Assembly: GCA_004282745.1 (NCBI GenBank)
Contig: SHMT01000010.1
Coordinates: 1 to 64,000 of the forward strand
Origin: Candidatus Scalindua sp. SCAELEC01
GTDB lineage: Bacteria; Planctomycetota; Brocadiia; Brocadiales; Scalinduaceae
Direction of reading: 5' to 3'
DNA length: 64,000 bases
Within the stretch, counting starts at the first letter, position 1. Each line of letters begins with the position of its first letter. The notes under the pieces were generated by a model that was not told where the DNA came from, did not search any database, and saw only the letters and a program-made list of their open reading frames with translations. Made by a program: the position numbers and the translations under genes. Shown here piece by piece: positions 7,257 to 16,890 of this stretch.

Positions 7257-7295
7257 GCAAAATAGAGGCTGTTTGGGAAACAGCCTCTATTTTTC
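7257..7295. terminator. Strong bidirectional terminator hairpin
   Basis: ATAGAGGCTGTTT and AAACAGCCTCTAT pair perfectly around GGG, with AAAA before and TTTTT after: a textbook intrinsic terminator usable from both sides. Confidence 0.85.
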
Positions 7296-7329
7296 ATGCA
7301 CACGAATCGCTTAATTTGGGTTAAATTTA

Positions 7330-7475
7330 CAACGTGCTTGAATAAAACCCAGTGGTTGTACGAGAACTGCCCAGATATACCCATTACAAAATGATTTTTG
7401 GAATTTCTGGGCCGGAGTTTGCTTGAAATTTTGATTTTTCGACTGAACAATACCAGAGGCTTAGTAATACTAAGT
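7330..7475. repeat. Long direct repeat, copy 2
   Basis: Diverged direct copy of 6238-6385 (shared GTGCTTGAAT, ACGAGAACTGCCCAGAT, CTTGAAATTTTGATTTTTCGA, GGCTTAGTAATACT). The pair flanks the hicBA genes. Shorter fragments of the same type occur near 16820-16850 and 35612-35650. Confidence 0.75.
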
Positions 7476-7550
7476 CGAGGATGTTGTGATTGAGAAAAAT
7501 GTAAAGTTCGGGTGAAATCGGGCTCAGAAAACCGAAAATCATTTTGTGAT

Positions 7551-7656
7551 GGGTATTTAAGGCGCGTAAAAATTCTGGAACCGGAGCGTACTCAAGTACG
7601 TGAGGATTACAGAATTTTTATAGCAACGAGTAGGTGGGTAGTTATCGTTCAACCAC
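7551..7656. repeat. Family A relative (degenerate)
   Basis: Contains AAGGCGCG, GGAGCGTACTCAAGTACGTGAGGATTAC and GTAGGTGGGTAGTTATCG, the core of family A, with an end CAACCAC. It stops 6 bases before the fabI stop codon, where its stem could act as the gene's terminator. No clean target duplication. Confidence 0.75.
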
Positions 7657-7662
7657 CAGCCG

Positions 7663-8430
7663 CTAGATGCCTATCATATGGTACCCCGAATCAACATGCA
7701 CAATCTCCCCGGTCACACCCTTTGCCCATTCACTACAGAGGTAGACAGCGGTATTTCCCACATCGGTTGGATCTATATTACACCGTAAAGGGGCCTTCTC
7801 CTTGGTAAGTTCATACATAACCATAAAATCTTTTAAGCCTCTTGCCGCGAGGGTCCTCATGGGACCTGCCGAAATAGCATTTACACGGATCTTCTTCGGT
7901 CCTAAATCGGCCGCTAAATAGCGAACGCTTGACTCAAGTGCCGCTTTTGCAACTCCCATTACATTATAGTTCTTGACAGCCCTCTCCCCACCAATATAGG
8001 TGAGTGCCGTTACTGCCCCACCATTCACCCCTAAGAGAGGAAGCGCCCCTTTGCATAAGGCAATCAAAGAGTAGCAGCTTATGTCCAATGCGAGCTTAAA
8101 TCCATCCCGGGAAGTATCAACAAAATTACCGGTAAGATCTTCCTGTTTGGCAAAGGCGGGCGTATGGATAAGCCCATCAAGCGCATCGACTTCACTGCCC
8201 AACCGATCAAAAAGTTTCTTTATGTCATCATCCGATGTAACATCACATTCTCCAACGTCAATTGAATCCAGGGGACTGAACAAACTTCTCACTTCAGTAC
8301 CAAATCTTTCGTTCTGATACGTATACGCAATCCTCGCACCCTGTTTCGATAGAGACTGTGCTATCCCCCAACCGGTACTCCGTTTACCGGAAATGTTAGC
8401 AATGAGAATTGTTTTCCCTTGAAGAATCAT
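7663..8430 (-). CDS. fabI: Enoyl-[acyl-carrier-protein] reductase (NADH)
   Basis: A 255-residue short-chain dehydrogenase-type reductase that performs the last step of each fatty acid elongation cycle. The FabI-specific nucleotide motif IANISGKRSTGWGIAQ replaces the usual GxxxGxG. The catalytic Tyr155 and Lys162 are spaced Y-x6-K in NYNVMGVAKAALE, with the second conserved Tyr145 in LTYIGGERAV; this spacing is diagnostic for FabI. SAGPMRTLAARG and the C-terminal GEIVHVDSGYHMIGI fit the family. Length is normal (about 260). Upstream it is separated from rsmA by an intact family A element. Confidence 0.97.
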   Translation of the reverse strand: MILQGKTILIANISGKRSTGWGIAQSLSKQGARIAYTYQNERFGTEVRSLFSPLDSIDVGECDVTSDDDIKKLFDRLGSEVDALDGLIHTPAFAKQEDLTGNFVDTSRDGFKLALDISCYSLIALCKGALPLLGVNGGAVTALTYIGGERAVKNYNVMGVAKAALESSVRYLAADLGPKKIRVNAISAGPMRTLAARGLKDFMVMYELTKEKAPLRCNIDPTDVGNTAVYLCSEWAKGVTGEIVHVDSGYHMIGI

Positions 8431-8516
8431 GTTTCGTACTCCTTAACACTTAAAAAATTAATTACTTGATTATCAACTGCACAGTAGTATCACTCGTACA
8501 CGTTTTTTCCATTTGT

Positions 8517-8673
8517 TAACTAGTGCTTGATCGGAAACCCTGTGTTTCAACCAAAACTGCCCAGGTACAAGGCGCGCAACAAGTTCGCAACCGGAACGTA
8601 CCACTGTACTCGATGATTACGGAATTGTTGCAGCAACACTGTAGATGGGTAGTTTTCGTTCAAACACTAACTA
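8517..8673. mobile_element. Family A element, intact 145 bp with 6-bp duplication
   Basis: Element 8523-8667 begins GTGCTTGA and ends CAAACAC. TAACTA flanks it on both sides (8517-8522 and 8668-8673). It is the most diverged of the four intact copies and lies in the opposite orientation. It fills most of the 302-base gap between fabI and rsmA. Confidence 0.9.
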
Positions 8674-8732
8674 GAGTATAATATTTTCGCTTGGAAGTTT
8701 CTCATTTATAATCTTCCTTGTCAAGCATATTA

Positions 8733-9713
8733 TCACCTGACTGGCAACAACTCATTTGAGAGTTCAATCAGTTTCTCAACGTCCAACTCTTCCCCCCTCC
8801 TGTTAGGTTCTATCCCCACTCTCTCTAAAGCAGCAATTACCATCTTTCGAACATCCTCGTGCGACTTCCTTTTGGAAACCGGATCTGCTTCTCCTGAAAC
8901 CTGAGCATCATCAGCCCGCAGATATAACGACAAAAGACTGTTCAATAGTGTCTTACGCCTTGAAACATAGATGGCATTAACAATAGCACTAAACCTGCGC
9001 ATGTCCTCAATAGCTGCAGAATATTTGTTTGCCGTAACCTCCATCTTAACAATTGCAGAGACGATGTGGGGAGCAGGCCAGAATACATCGGGTGGTAATT
9101 TTTTTAAAACCTTGACATCTGCATATAATTTGGTAAGGATGCTTAACCGACCAAAATCTTTTGTAGCAGGTCTGGCAACAAGCCTGTTAGTAATATCTTT
9201 TTGAAGCGTCAGAATCATTGAACTTATTGGTAATTCTCCCTGCAACAGATCTATAATCACCGGAGTACTAATATAATAAGGCAGGTTAGCTACCACTTTA
9301 AAATGCGGTCTAGCGAAACCTTGACTATGTGATTGTATATACTCACGGATTTGTTCAACTATTTCAGGATGAATGTGGTGCTTTGACTTCAAGATATCAC
9401 CATTAATTAACGTCACATTGGTAAAGTCTTGTAGGGTTTCAGACAAGACCTCAAAGAGTTTGCGGTCGATCTCAACCGCAAACACATGCTGCGACCTCTC
9501 TGCCAGCATCCTCGTCAAAGAGCCTGTACCAGCCCCTATCTCAAGCACAATATCATCACTGCTCAATTCTGAAGATTTTACAATGTATTGTAATATATTC
9601 TGGTCTATTAAGAAGTTCTGGCCCCACCTTCTCTTAAGGCGTATGTCTCGTTCGCTTAAAAGGACTTTAAGCATGGATTTTGTATGAGGCACATTCAAGG
9701 GAAACGTATACAT
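8733..9713 (-). CDS. rsmA: 16S rRNA (adenine1518/1519-N6) dimethyltransferase
   Basis: A 326-residue KsgA/RsmA enzyme that dimethylates two adenines in the 3' end of 16S rRNA during late 30S assembly. Visible motifs: RRWGQNFLID at the N-terminus, the SAM-binding VLEIGAGTGSLT, AVEIDRKL, GDIL, and the catalytic NLPYYIST. The C-terminal domain (PPDVFWPAPHIVSAIVKM) is typical. It is about 50 residues longer than E. coli KsgA, mainly by an insertion around SHSQGFARPH and a C-terminal extension. AGGTGA 5 bases upstream supports the start. Confidence 0.96.
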   Translation of the reverse strand: MYTFPLNVPHTKSMLKVLLSERDIRLKRRWGQNFLIDQNILQYIVKSSELSSDDIVLEIGAGTGSLTRMLAERSQHVFAVEIDRKLFEVLSETLQDFTNVTLINGDILKSKHHIHPEIVEQIREYIQSHSQGFARPHFKVVANLPYYISTPVIIDLLQGELPISSMILTLQKDITNRLVARPATKDFGRLSILTKLYADVKVLKKLPPDVFWPAPHIVSAIVKMEVTANKYSAAIEDMRRFSAIVNAIYVSRRKTLLNSLLSLYLRADDAQVSGEADPVSKRKSHEDVRKMVIAALERVGIEPNRRGEELDVEKLIELSNELLPVR

Positions 9714-9745
9714 AAATCACCTAAGGGCTCAAAAAAAATGAAACA

Positions 9746-10189
9746 CTATTGTAACTTCTCCCCTAAGGCCTTACCGTAATCCTGGCACGCCCGCATACCT
9801 TCACTCGATCCAACGTTTTGTTCCTCAAGGAGAAAGGAACCCAATTGTGTCATGTCCATTTTAAAAACATGCTCCATAGTATCAAAAATATATTTCGGTG
9901 CATCACCGCTATGGGTAAAGGCACCAAAAGCACCTCCTACTTTCCCTTTCAACTCCGCTTTTTGTGCTAAAAAGAGAAAAGTCTTCATGTTCGCCGTCAT
10001 ATCTCTATGGTAGGTTGGGCATCCAAAGGCAAAACCATCAAATCCCTCTAAATCTTTTTCACTTTTAATATCAGAGATCTTTTTTATCTCCGCACCATTT
10101 GCACTAAACCGTACACCCTCGGCAATATATTCTGCCATCTTTTCGGTATTACCCGTTCTGCTGTAGTAAGCGATTAATACATTTTTCAT
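9746..10189 (-). CDS. Flavodoxin-like FMN protein
   Basis: A 147-residue protein with the FMN phosphate-binding loop SRTGNTEKMA near the N-terminus, the flavin-contacting GCPTYHRDM and GAFGAFTHSGDAPKY segments, all as in short-chain flavodoxins and flavodoxin-like NAD(P)H quinone reductases. It carries electrons in the cytoplasm; the partner is not shown by the neighbours (pdxA upstream, rsmA downstream). The ribosome site GGGAGGTTCGGTTATG... precedes the start at short distance. Length is normal for the family. Confidence 0.88.
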   Translation of the reverse strand: MKNVLIAYYSRTGNTEKMAEYIAEGVRFSANGAEIKKISDIKSEKDLEGFDGFAFGCPTYHRDMTANMKTFLFLAQKAELKGKVGGAFGAFTHSGDAPKYIFDTMEHVFKMDMTQLGSFLLEEQNVGSSEGMRACQDYGKALGEKLQ

Positions 10190-10217
10190 AACCGAACCTC
10201 CCTATCATTTTTATTTT

Positions 10218-11252
10218 TTAATTAAAAATCACCGATTCCTTCACCATCATAGTAGCGGTCTTAATTGCCTCAATCATTGAGCCGGGATTTGCAACTCCTT
10301 TTCCGACTATATCATAGGCAGTACCATGAGTTGGAGAAGTTCTAATAAAGGGTATACCCAATGTTATGTTTACCCCTGAATCAAAGGCGCACAATTTAAT
10401 CGGGATCGCCCCCTGATCGTGGTAGTGTACCACAACAACGTCAAAGTCTCCATTAATGGCCCGGTTAAATACCATGTCTGCAGACAGTGGTCCGCTACAA
10501 TCGATCCCCGTCTCCTGGGCCTGCTTAATGGCTGGTATAATGAATTCACTCTCCTCGGAACCAAAACGACCTCCGTCACTGCAGTGCGGATTAAGCCCAC
10601 AAACCGCAATCCTTGGTCTTTCAAGATGAAAAAATCGTTTCAGTCCCATTGCCGTTATCTTCACTGTTGAAAATATACTTTCCTGATTGATAAAAGAGGG
10701 AATATCCTTAATTGCAAGATGGGTGGTAACAAAAGCAACCCTGAGTTTTCCTCCAACCATCATCATGACAACCTTTTCTGTGGACGTCATCTCCTTAAGT
10801 AATTCCGTATGACCAGTAAATTCAAATCCCGGCAGCTTTATGGCTTCCTTATTTACAGGAGCCGTTACCAGGGCATCTATCCCTCTATCCATGGCGAGAT
10901 TTATGCCCTTTTGTATATATTCTACCGAAGCCCTTCCGCTCTCCGACAGCGCTTTCCGAGAAGAGAGGTCCCAGTCAGAAATATTGTCTAGATCCAACAC
11001 ATTGATACCCGCAGTTGCCCCCCTCACCATATTTGAGAAACCTCTATCAAGGCGTAAAGAATATATTTTTACCTTTAAACCGAGATTCTCTGCAACACGG
11101 CTCAAGACCCTTTCACTCCCTATTACGATAAAGTCAACCTCATCACCCACTCTCTGTGAAGTCAACGCCTTCAGGATCACCTCTGGCCCTATCCCACAAG
11201 GATCACCCATGGTTATGCCGATTCTGTTTCTCTTATTCCTGTTATGATCCAT
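10218..11252 (-). CDS. pdxA: 4-hydroxythreonine-4-phosphate dehydrogenase
   Basis: A 344-residue PdxA, which oxidises 4-phosphohydroxy-L-threonine in the DXP-dependent route to pyridoxal phosphate. Family motifs: ITMGDPCGIGPEVILKAL at the N-terminus, VTAPVNKEAI, GHTELLKEMT, the metal-binding His in VVHYHDQGAIPIK, and the C-terminal GTAYDIVGKGVANPGSMIEA. Length fits (about 330). Two copies of the 16-base tandem AACCTTATCTAAAAAA stand directly upstream (11250-11286), followed by a family A relative that separates pdxA from ribE. Confidence 0.97.
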   Translation of the reverse strand: MDHNRNKRNRIGITMGDPCGIGPEVILKALTSQRVGDEVDFIVIGSERVLSRVAENLGLKVKIYSLRLDRGFSNMVRGATAGINVLDLDNISDWDLSSRKALSESGRASVEYIQKGINLAMDRGIDALVTAPVNKEAIKLPGFEFTGHTELLKEMTSTEKVVMMMVGGKLRVAFVTTHLAIKDIPSFINQESIFSTVKITAMGLKRFFHLERPRIAVCGLNPHCSDGGRFGSEESEFIIPAIKQAQETGIDCSGPLSADMVFNRAINGDFDVVVVHYHDQGAIPIKLCAFDSGVNITLGIPFIRTSPTHGTAYDIVGKGVANPGSMIEAIKTATMMVKESVIFN

Positions 11253-11291
11253 TTAACCTTATCTAAAAAATAACCTTATCTAAAAAACCCC

Positions 11292-11417
11292 GTGGTTGAA
11301 CCAAAACTGCCCAGATACAAGGCGCGTAATAATTTCGTAACCAGAGCGTACTCTAGTACGTGAGGATTACGGAATTATTACAGCGACGCAGTAGATGGGT
11401 AGTTTTCGTACAACCAC
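11292..11417. repeat. Family A relative with GTGGTTG/CAACCAC ends
   Basis: Runs from GTGGTTGAACCAAAACTGCC to GTAGTTTTCGTACAACCAC with the family core AAGGCGCGTAATAATTTCG and ACTCTAGTACGTGAGGATTACG. It ends 3 bases before the ribE stop. No target duplication is evident; it is an older variant of the family. Confidence 0.8.
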
Positions 11418-11420
11418 AAT

Positions 11421-12065
11421 CTACAAAAACCCCTTTTCGACTAACATCTCTTCCGTTATCCCAGACCGGGTACTCTTTGGTGTTGTTAATATCCTCTTTA
11501 CCCACTTACCAAACATGTCGGTTTCGATATTGACCCTCTCTCCAACCTTTTTGAAACCCAATGTTGTCGCATCGAGCGTGTAGGGAACAATTGCAACAGA
11601 AAATAATTTGTCTGTTAGATCTACTATTGTCAAACTGATACCATCTATCGCCACAGACCCCTTCTTAATCATCATGTTACTCAACTCTTCATCTACCGTG
11701 ACCACCAGGGTACATTGCCCTTTTCCGGTCCCCTTCTTGCTGATTACGCCAACCCCATCAACATGGCCAGAAACGAAATGTCCTCCAAGTTTGTCGCCTA
11801 CTTTCAATGACCTTTCAACGTTTACCTTATCAGATACCCTTAATTCACCAATGGTTGTTTTCCGTAATGTCTCACCCGACACGTCAAAACTCACCACTTT
11901 GTCCCTCGTTTCTGTCACCGTTAAGCACGCCCCATTCACCGCTATACTATCTCCCAGGCCAACATCGCTTGACAACCTTCCTGTATCAACAATAATCGTA
12001 GCAGAATTTATGTGCCGCTTGATCCGCTTAACCTCCCCTAGATGTTCAATGATACCCGTAAACAT
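11421..12065 (-). CDS. ribE: Riboflavin synthase, alpha chain
   Basis: A 214-residue protein made of two similar lumazine-binding barrels: MFTGIIEHLGEV opens the first, GGHFVSGHVDGVG the second. Conserved VNGACLTVT and VAIDGISLTIV occur at matching positions in each half. It dismutates two 6,7-dimethyl-8-ribityllumazine molecules to riboflavin. Length is normal. It stands alone here; other rib genes are not in the window. A family A relative lies right after its stop and may end the transcript. Confidence 0.97.
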   Translation of the reverse strand: MFTGIIEHLGEVKRIKRHINSATIIVDTGRLSSDVGLGDSIAVNGACLTVTETRDKVVSFDVSGETLRKTTIGELRVSDKVNVERSLKVGDKLGGHFVSGHVDGVGVISKKGTGKGQCTLVVTVDEELSNMMIKKGSVAIDGISLTIVDLTDKLFSVAIVPYTLDATTLGFKKVGERVNIETDMFGKWVKRILTTPKSTRSGITEEMLVEKGFL

Positions 12066-12150
12066 AATTTATGTATAACGTTTATAATAGCAAGAATTTC
12101 AGATTTACGATTTGGGATTTACGATTTTTTTTTTTGATATTTTTTATGCA

Positions 12151-12336
12151 TCAATGAAATAGAGAAACCAACTCATTCGCTTCTTTAATCAAATCCTTTA
12201 ATACCTTCTTACCCGACAGAACTGCTTTGTCCGGTTGGTGAATGAGTTCTAAATCCTCAATATATTCCAACCAAAATAGAGACTCATCTGCTTCCTCATC
12301 AGCTACTTTTAAATTGAGTAATTTTGTAGCTGCAAC
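12151..12336 (-). pseudogene. 3' remnant of a four-helix-bundle (IVS/S23-type) protein gene
   Basis: The - strand reads KVADEEADESLFWLEYIEDL and then VLKDLIKEANELVSLF before a TGA at 12151-12153. This matches the C-terminal half of the small four-helix bundle proteins (ADESxFWLE and KEAxEL are their hallmark). The 5' half is gone: the reading frame ends within 6 bases of the truncated family A element at 12342. An insertion followed by deletion is the simplest explanation. Known members were first noticed within rRNA intervening sequences; their function is unclear. Confidence 0.78.
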
Positions 12337-12341
12337 CTTGA

Positions 12342-12411
12342 GGTTACGAAATTATTACGCGCCTTGTACCTAGGCACTTTTCATTCAAACACAGAGTTTT
12401 CGTTCAGACAC
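12342..12411. repeat. Family A element, right half only
   Basis: From GGTTACGAAATTATTACGCG to CAGACAC, almost identical to the right half of the copies at 22976 and 56509. The left half is missing where the adjacent gene remnant begins. TATGTA follows the end, fitting the TANNTA target. Confidence 0.85.
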
Positions 12412-12584
12412 TATGTAGGCCTATCACATGATTAAAAAAGCAACCTTAAACCAGCAGCTTCAATGGTATATAATATAAAATCGCTCAATTTAGCTTTAAT
12501 TAAAAATCGTAAATCGTAATTTTTTGGCAACGCTTGACCCTGTATGTTTGGAACAGAGATAGGTCAAAATATTTTTTTAAAGTC

Positions 12585-13247
12585 CTAATCCCTCTCTCTT
12601 AATACCCCCAACACCGTAGTACCGGCGGAGACACTTTCACCTTCCTTAACGGCTAATTCAAAATTTGCATCTTCTGGAATATACACCTCCAGCCTTGATC
12701 CAAATTTAATCATCCCAAACCTCTCACCCCGAACAACCGTTTGACCAACAGTACAGTCGCAGACTATTCTCCTTGCAACCTTTCCAGCAACCTGCTTTAT
12801 CATAATCTTCGTTTTTCCATTAGAGGTGAGAATGCCCATCATATTGTGCTCATTCATTTCGGAAGAGTCTTGTGATCGGGCATCGAGAAATTTCCCGGGA
12901 ACGTGTTTTATAAATTCAACCATACCGCTGAACGATATTCTGTTCACGTGGACACTAAACAGTGACATAAATATCGCTATTTTGAGGGTCTTACACTTTA
13001 AATAGTTCTCCTCATCTACGTGTATAATTTCAATGATCCTCCCATCAGCAGGCGAAATGAGTTTGTCGTCTCCCTCGGGAACTACTCTGTTCGGATCTCT
13101 AAAAAAATAGAGGATAAAAAACATACAGAAACAGATAAAAATGCTGAACCATGGATAAAAAAAGAGGCTCATGATGAGGGCAACAAACAGAAGCATCCCA
13201 AAAAAGGAGATCTCTTTCGAACCATATTCAGCAAAGGGTAATCGCAT
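12585..13247 (-). CDS. psd: Phosphatidylserine decarboxylase proenzyme
   Basis: A 220-residue short (type II-like) PSD. Two hydrophobic segments at residues 13-30 and 32-50 place it at the membrane. RDPNR, ISPADGRI, SVHVNRISFSG and KVARRIVC are family signatures. Self-cleavage to form the pyruvoyl group is expected at Gly183-Ser184 in KFGSRLEVYIP. It makes phosphatidylethanolamine. The gene is divergent from eno with a 362-base intergenic region; the frequent partner pssA is not adjacent. Confidence 0.95.
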   Translation of the reverse strand: MRLPFAEYGSKEISFFGMLLFVALIMSLFFYPWFSIFICFCMFFILYFFRDPNRVVPEGDDKLISPADGRIIEIIHVDEENYLKCKTLKIAIFMSLFSVHVNRISFSGMVEFIKHVPGKFLDARSQDSSEMNEHNMMGILTSNGKTKIMIKQVAGKVARRIVCDCTVGQTVVRGERFGMIKFGSRLEVYIPEDANFELAVKEGESVSAGTTVLGVLRERD

Positions 13248-13399
13248 ATCTATGTACGCCTTTCATTGGGTAATTTGTTGCTGTTTTGTTTTATAAAAAC
13301 AACAAAATAGATAAAATAAATTGTAAATGACCAGCATTTTTAGCATATAACTACCTACATGTCAACATATAGTGTAGAGTTATTTTTTGCCGAAACCTT

Positions 13400-13449
13400 A
13401 TGTCAACATCGAAAAATAATTGACATATACAACAATTATTTGCTATAAA
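13400..13449 (+). promoter_or_regulatory. Operator-like inverted repeat overlapping a promoter, psd-eno region
   Basis: TATGTCAA (13400-13407) and TTGACATA (13420-13427) are perfect complements around 12 bases. The right arm contains a TTGACA -35 box, followed after 18 bases by TATAAA (13444-13449). A regulator bound to the repeat would cover the promoter. Target is eno, 160 bases downstream. Confidence 0.45.
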
Positions 13450-13553
13450 AGCGCTGGTAAGTTCACACATATTTAGTTTCTTGCCTCACCACGATCAATG
13501 GTTTTAAGAAGTTAACAGACGGGGATAAGTAAGAGAAACAGACCCCGTATACT

Positions 13554-13581
13554 TTGACAAAATAAACTTTCCAAATAATAT
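13554..13581 (+). promoter_or_regulatory. eno: Candidate eno promoter
   Basis: TTGACA (13554-13559), 16 bases, TAATAT (13576-13581), ending 28 bases before the eno start codon. Confidence 0.45.
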
Positions 13582-13591
13582 TTATGGCTAA

Positions 13592-14890
<1,299 letters not shown>

Positions 14891-15002
14891 TTTGTGGTTA
14901 AAATAAACCTCCCAACTGGAGCGTTGCCGTTAGAATGACGCAGCCCTCAAGCCCTTAAATGCGCAAGTGGTCGGGAACCCTGAACTATAGGAACATCTGA
15001 AT

Positions 15003-15434
15003 ATGTTACAACGTTTCCTCATCACATTCTGTATCGTGGTTTCACTCGTCATTGTCTTTTCCGCAATTGTGACCCAAAAACGTGAGAAAAGGAGGAGTCT
15101 TGAATCACAACTAAAGACTCTCTCAGAAGAGGTTGCATCGGCAAAGGAAAAAAACTCTCTGCTTACTCAGGAAACTGAGGCAATCGCCAATGACCCTATA
15201 CAGGTTGAGAGAGTAGCAAGGGAGAATTTCGGGTATGCCAAACCGGGAGAAATCATCTACAAAAAATATAAATTTGAAATTTCTGAGCCCAAAGAAGAGG
15301 TTGTCAGTGAGACAAGCTTTGTAAGTAAGCTGGATTCGTTCTTATTTGACGGCCCCTTCCCCTGGCAGGTACCTTTAGGAATAATTTCGATAGCATCAAT
15401 TTTTTTACTTTTTTCGTATAAATATGCGCGTTAA
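15003..15434 (+). CDS. FtsB/DivIC-family septum formation protein
   Basis: A 143-residue protein: one N-terminal membrane helix (residues 5-22), a coiled coil (about 27-62, LESQLKTLSEEVASAKEKNS), then the family motif DPIQVERVARENFGYAKPGE. FtsB/DivIC proteins bridge early and late divisome components. Unusually, residues 122-140 form a second hydrophobic helix near the C-terminus, which ordinary FtsB lacks. It overlaps proA by 11 bases. Being next to eno mirrors the eno-ftsB pairing of many Gram-negative bacteria. Confidence 0.85.
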   Translation: MLQRFLITFCIVVSLVIVFSAIVTQKREKRRSLESQLKTLSEEVASAKEKNSLLTQETEAIANDPIQVERVARENFGYAKPGEIIYKKYKFEISEPKEEVVSETSFVSKLDSFLFDGPFPWQVPLGIISIASIFLLFSYKYAR

Positions 15435-16677
15435 AGATTATGTCAACAGAGTCGTATCAGATGCAGAAAAAGCATCGCTCTCTATAGCTACGGCCAGTAG
15501 TTCTTTGAAGAATGCCGCACTGGAACAGATAGCTCAGAATCTGATCAACGCTAAAGCCACCCTTATGAGAGAGAATGAAAAAGATATTCATGCTGCTGAG
15601 AGTGCAGGTTTATCAATGGCTATGATTGACAGGCTAAGGCTGACAGAATCCCGAATAGAAGAGATGGTAGACGGTATTCGTCAGGTCATAAACCTGAGCG
15701 ACCCTGTTGGAGAGATAATGGAAGGAAAACTTCGGCCGAACGGATTGCAGATACAAAAGGTCAGGGTGCCCATAGGCGTGATCGCCATCATCTACGAATC
15801 CAGACCAAATGTTACCGCTGATGCCGCATCGCTCTGTTTAAAGACCGGTAACGTAACCATACTTCGAGGCGGAAAAGAATCTATCTTCTCCAATCTTGCC
15901 ATCTATCGACAAATAAGTTCTGCTCTTGAACGCGTCGGCATGGATAAGAACGTTATACAGGTAATTGAAACCGCCGATCGTGAAGCCGTTAACTACCTCC
16001 TTAAGGCCGACGAATTTGTCGACCTCGTAATCCCGAGAGGTGGTGAGGGATTGATACGAAACGTGGTAGAGAATTCAACTATCCCCGTTATTAAACATTA
16101 TAAGGGGGTATGCCACACCTATGTCGATGAGTATGCCAACCTGGACATGGCACGGGATATCTGCCTCAATGCCAAGACACAGCGCCCTGGCACCTGCAAT
16201 GCGATGGAGACAATGCTGGTACATGAAAAAGTTGCAGAGAAATTCCTTCCCGATGTACACCGTGTCATGTCAGAGGCGGGTGTCGAGTTGCGAGGGTGTG
16301 GACTGAGCCGCGCAATTCTCCCCGATATACGTCCAGCCACTGAAGAGGACTGGTCAGAAGAGTATCTGGAGAAGATCCTCTCTGTGAAGGTTGTATCTTC
16401 CCTTGAAGACGCCATCAACCACATATCATCCTATGGCTCTTCTCACTCCGATGCCATCGTTACGGAGCTCATCTCACATGCAAAGAGGTTTACGGATGAA
16501 GTTGATTCTGCTGCCGTTTACGTAAATGCGTCAACACGATTCACCGACGGGTATGAATTTGGTATGGGTGCCGAGATCGGTATCAGTACCGACAAACTTC
16601 ACGCCCGAGGTCCAATGGGACTTAACGAACTCACTTCATACAAATATGTCGTATATGGTAACGGACAGATACGGTAG
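15424..16677 (+). CDS. proA: Gamma-glutamyl phosphate reductase
   Basis: A 417-residue aldehyde dehydrogenase-fold enzyme that reduces gamma-glutamyl phosphate to the semialdehyde in proline synthesis. IYESRPNVTADAASLCLKTGN, LRGGKESIFSN, VIPRGGEGLIRNV and the catalytic Cys in RPGTCNAMETMLVH are diagnostic. FTDGYEFGMGAEIGIST closes the active site. The first codons overlap the preceding ftsB-like gene. proB is not in the window. Confidence 0.97.
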   Translation: MRVKDYVNRVVSDAEKASLSIATASSSLKNAALEQIAQNLINAKATLMRENEKDIHAAESAGLSMAMIDRLRLTESRIEEMVDGIRQVINLSDPVGEIMEGKLRPNGLQIQKVRVPIGVIAIIYESRPNVTADAASLCLKTGNVTILRGGKESIFSNLAIYRQISSALERVGMDKNVIQVIETADREAVNYLLKADEFVDLVIPRGGEGLIRNVVENSTIPVIKHYKGVCHTYVDEYANLDMARDICLNAKTQRPGTCNAMETMLVHEKVAEKFLPDVHRVMSEAGVELRGCGLSRAILPDIRPATEEDWSEEYLEKILSVKVVSSLEDAINHISSYGSSHSDAIVTELISHAKRFTDEVDSAAVYVNASTRFTDGYEFGMGAEIGISTDKLHARGPMGLNELTSYKYVVYGNGQIR

Positions 16678-16854
16678 GATTCTTATCCGAGATTTCAGAA
16701 ATCCACTCCACATTTGTAGCGAGTGACAATCCATATCTAACCAGGACTAGCCAGAGCTAAACAGGAGTTAATAAATTACAAAACTCAAAATTCAAATCTC
16801 AAATTACAATGCCCCCCTCTATATTCATTACAGAAAAAGATTGTTAGATTCTGC

Positions 16855-16883
16855 TTGACATTTAAAGTAGAATGAAAGTTAAT
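16855..16883 (+). promoter_or_regulatory. Weak promoter candidate before the lipoprotein gene
   Basis: TTGACA (16855-16860) with GTTAAT 17 bases later, just ahead of the small lipoprotein gene. The -10 box matches only four of six positions. Confidence 0.3.
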
Positions 16884-16890
16884 AATTCTC

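Larger units (their letters stand above)
6878..7550. other. Gene-poor interval with a possible small transcription unit
   Basis: AT-rich. It contains a TATAAT box (7075-7080), a 17-codon ORF with a strong ribosome site, a strong terminator hairpin (7257-7295) and the second copy of the long direct repeat (7330-7475). No conventional gene is seen. Confidence 0.6.
12066..12584. other. Gene-free interval with a gene remnant and repeats
   Basis: Flanked by an inverted pair, GATTTACGATTT (about 12105) and AAATCGTAAAT (about 12505). Inside are the four-helix bundle remnant and a truncated family A element. No intact gene is seen. Confidence 0.6.

Noticed and set aside
10840-11247. 135-codon open frame opposite pdxA
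   Set aside because: Antisense shadow of a certain gene.
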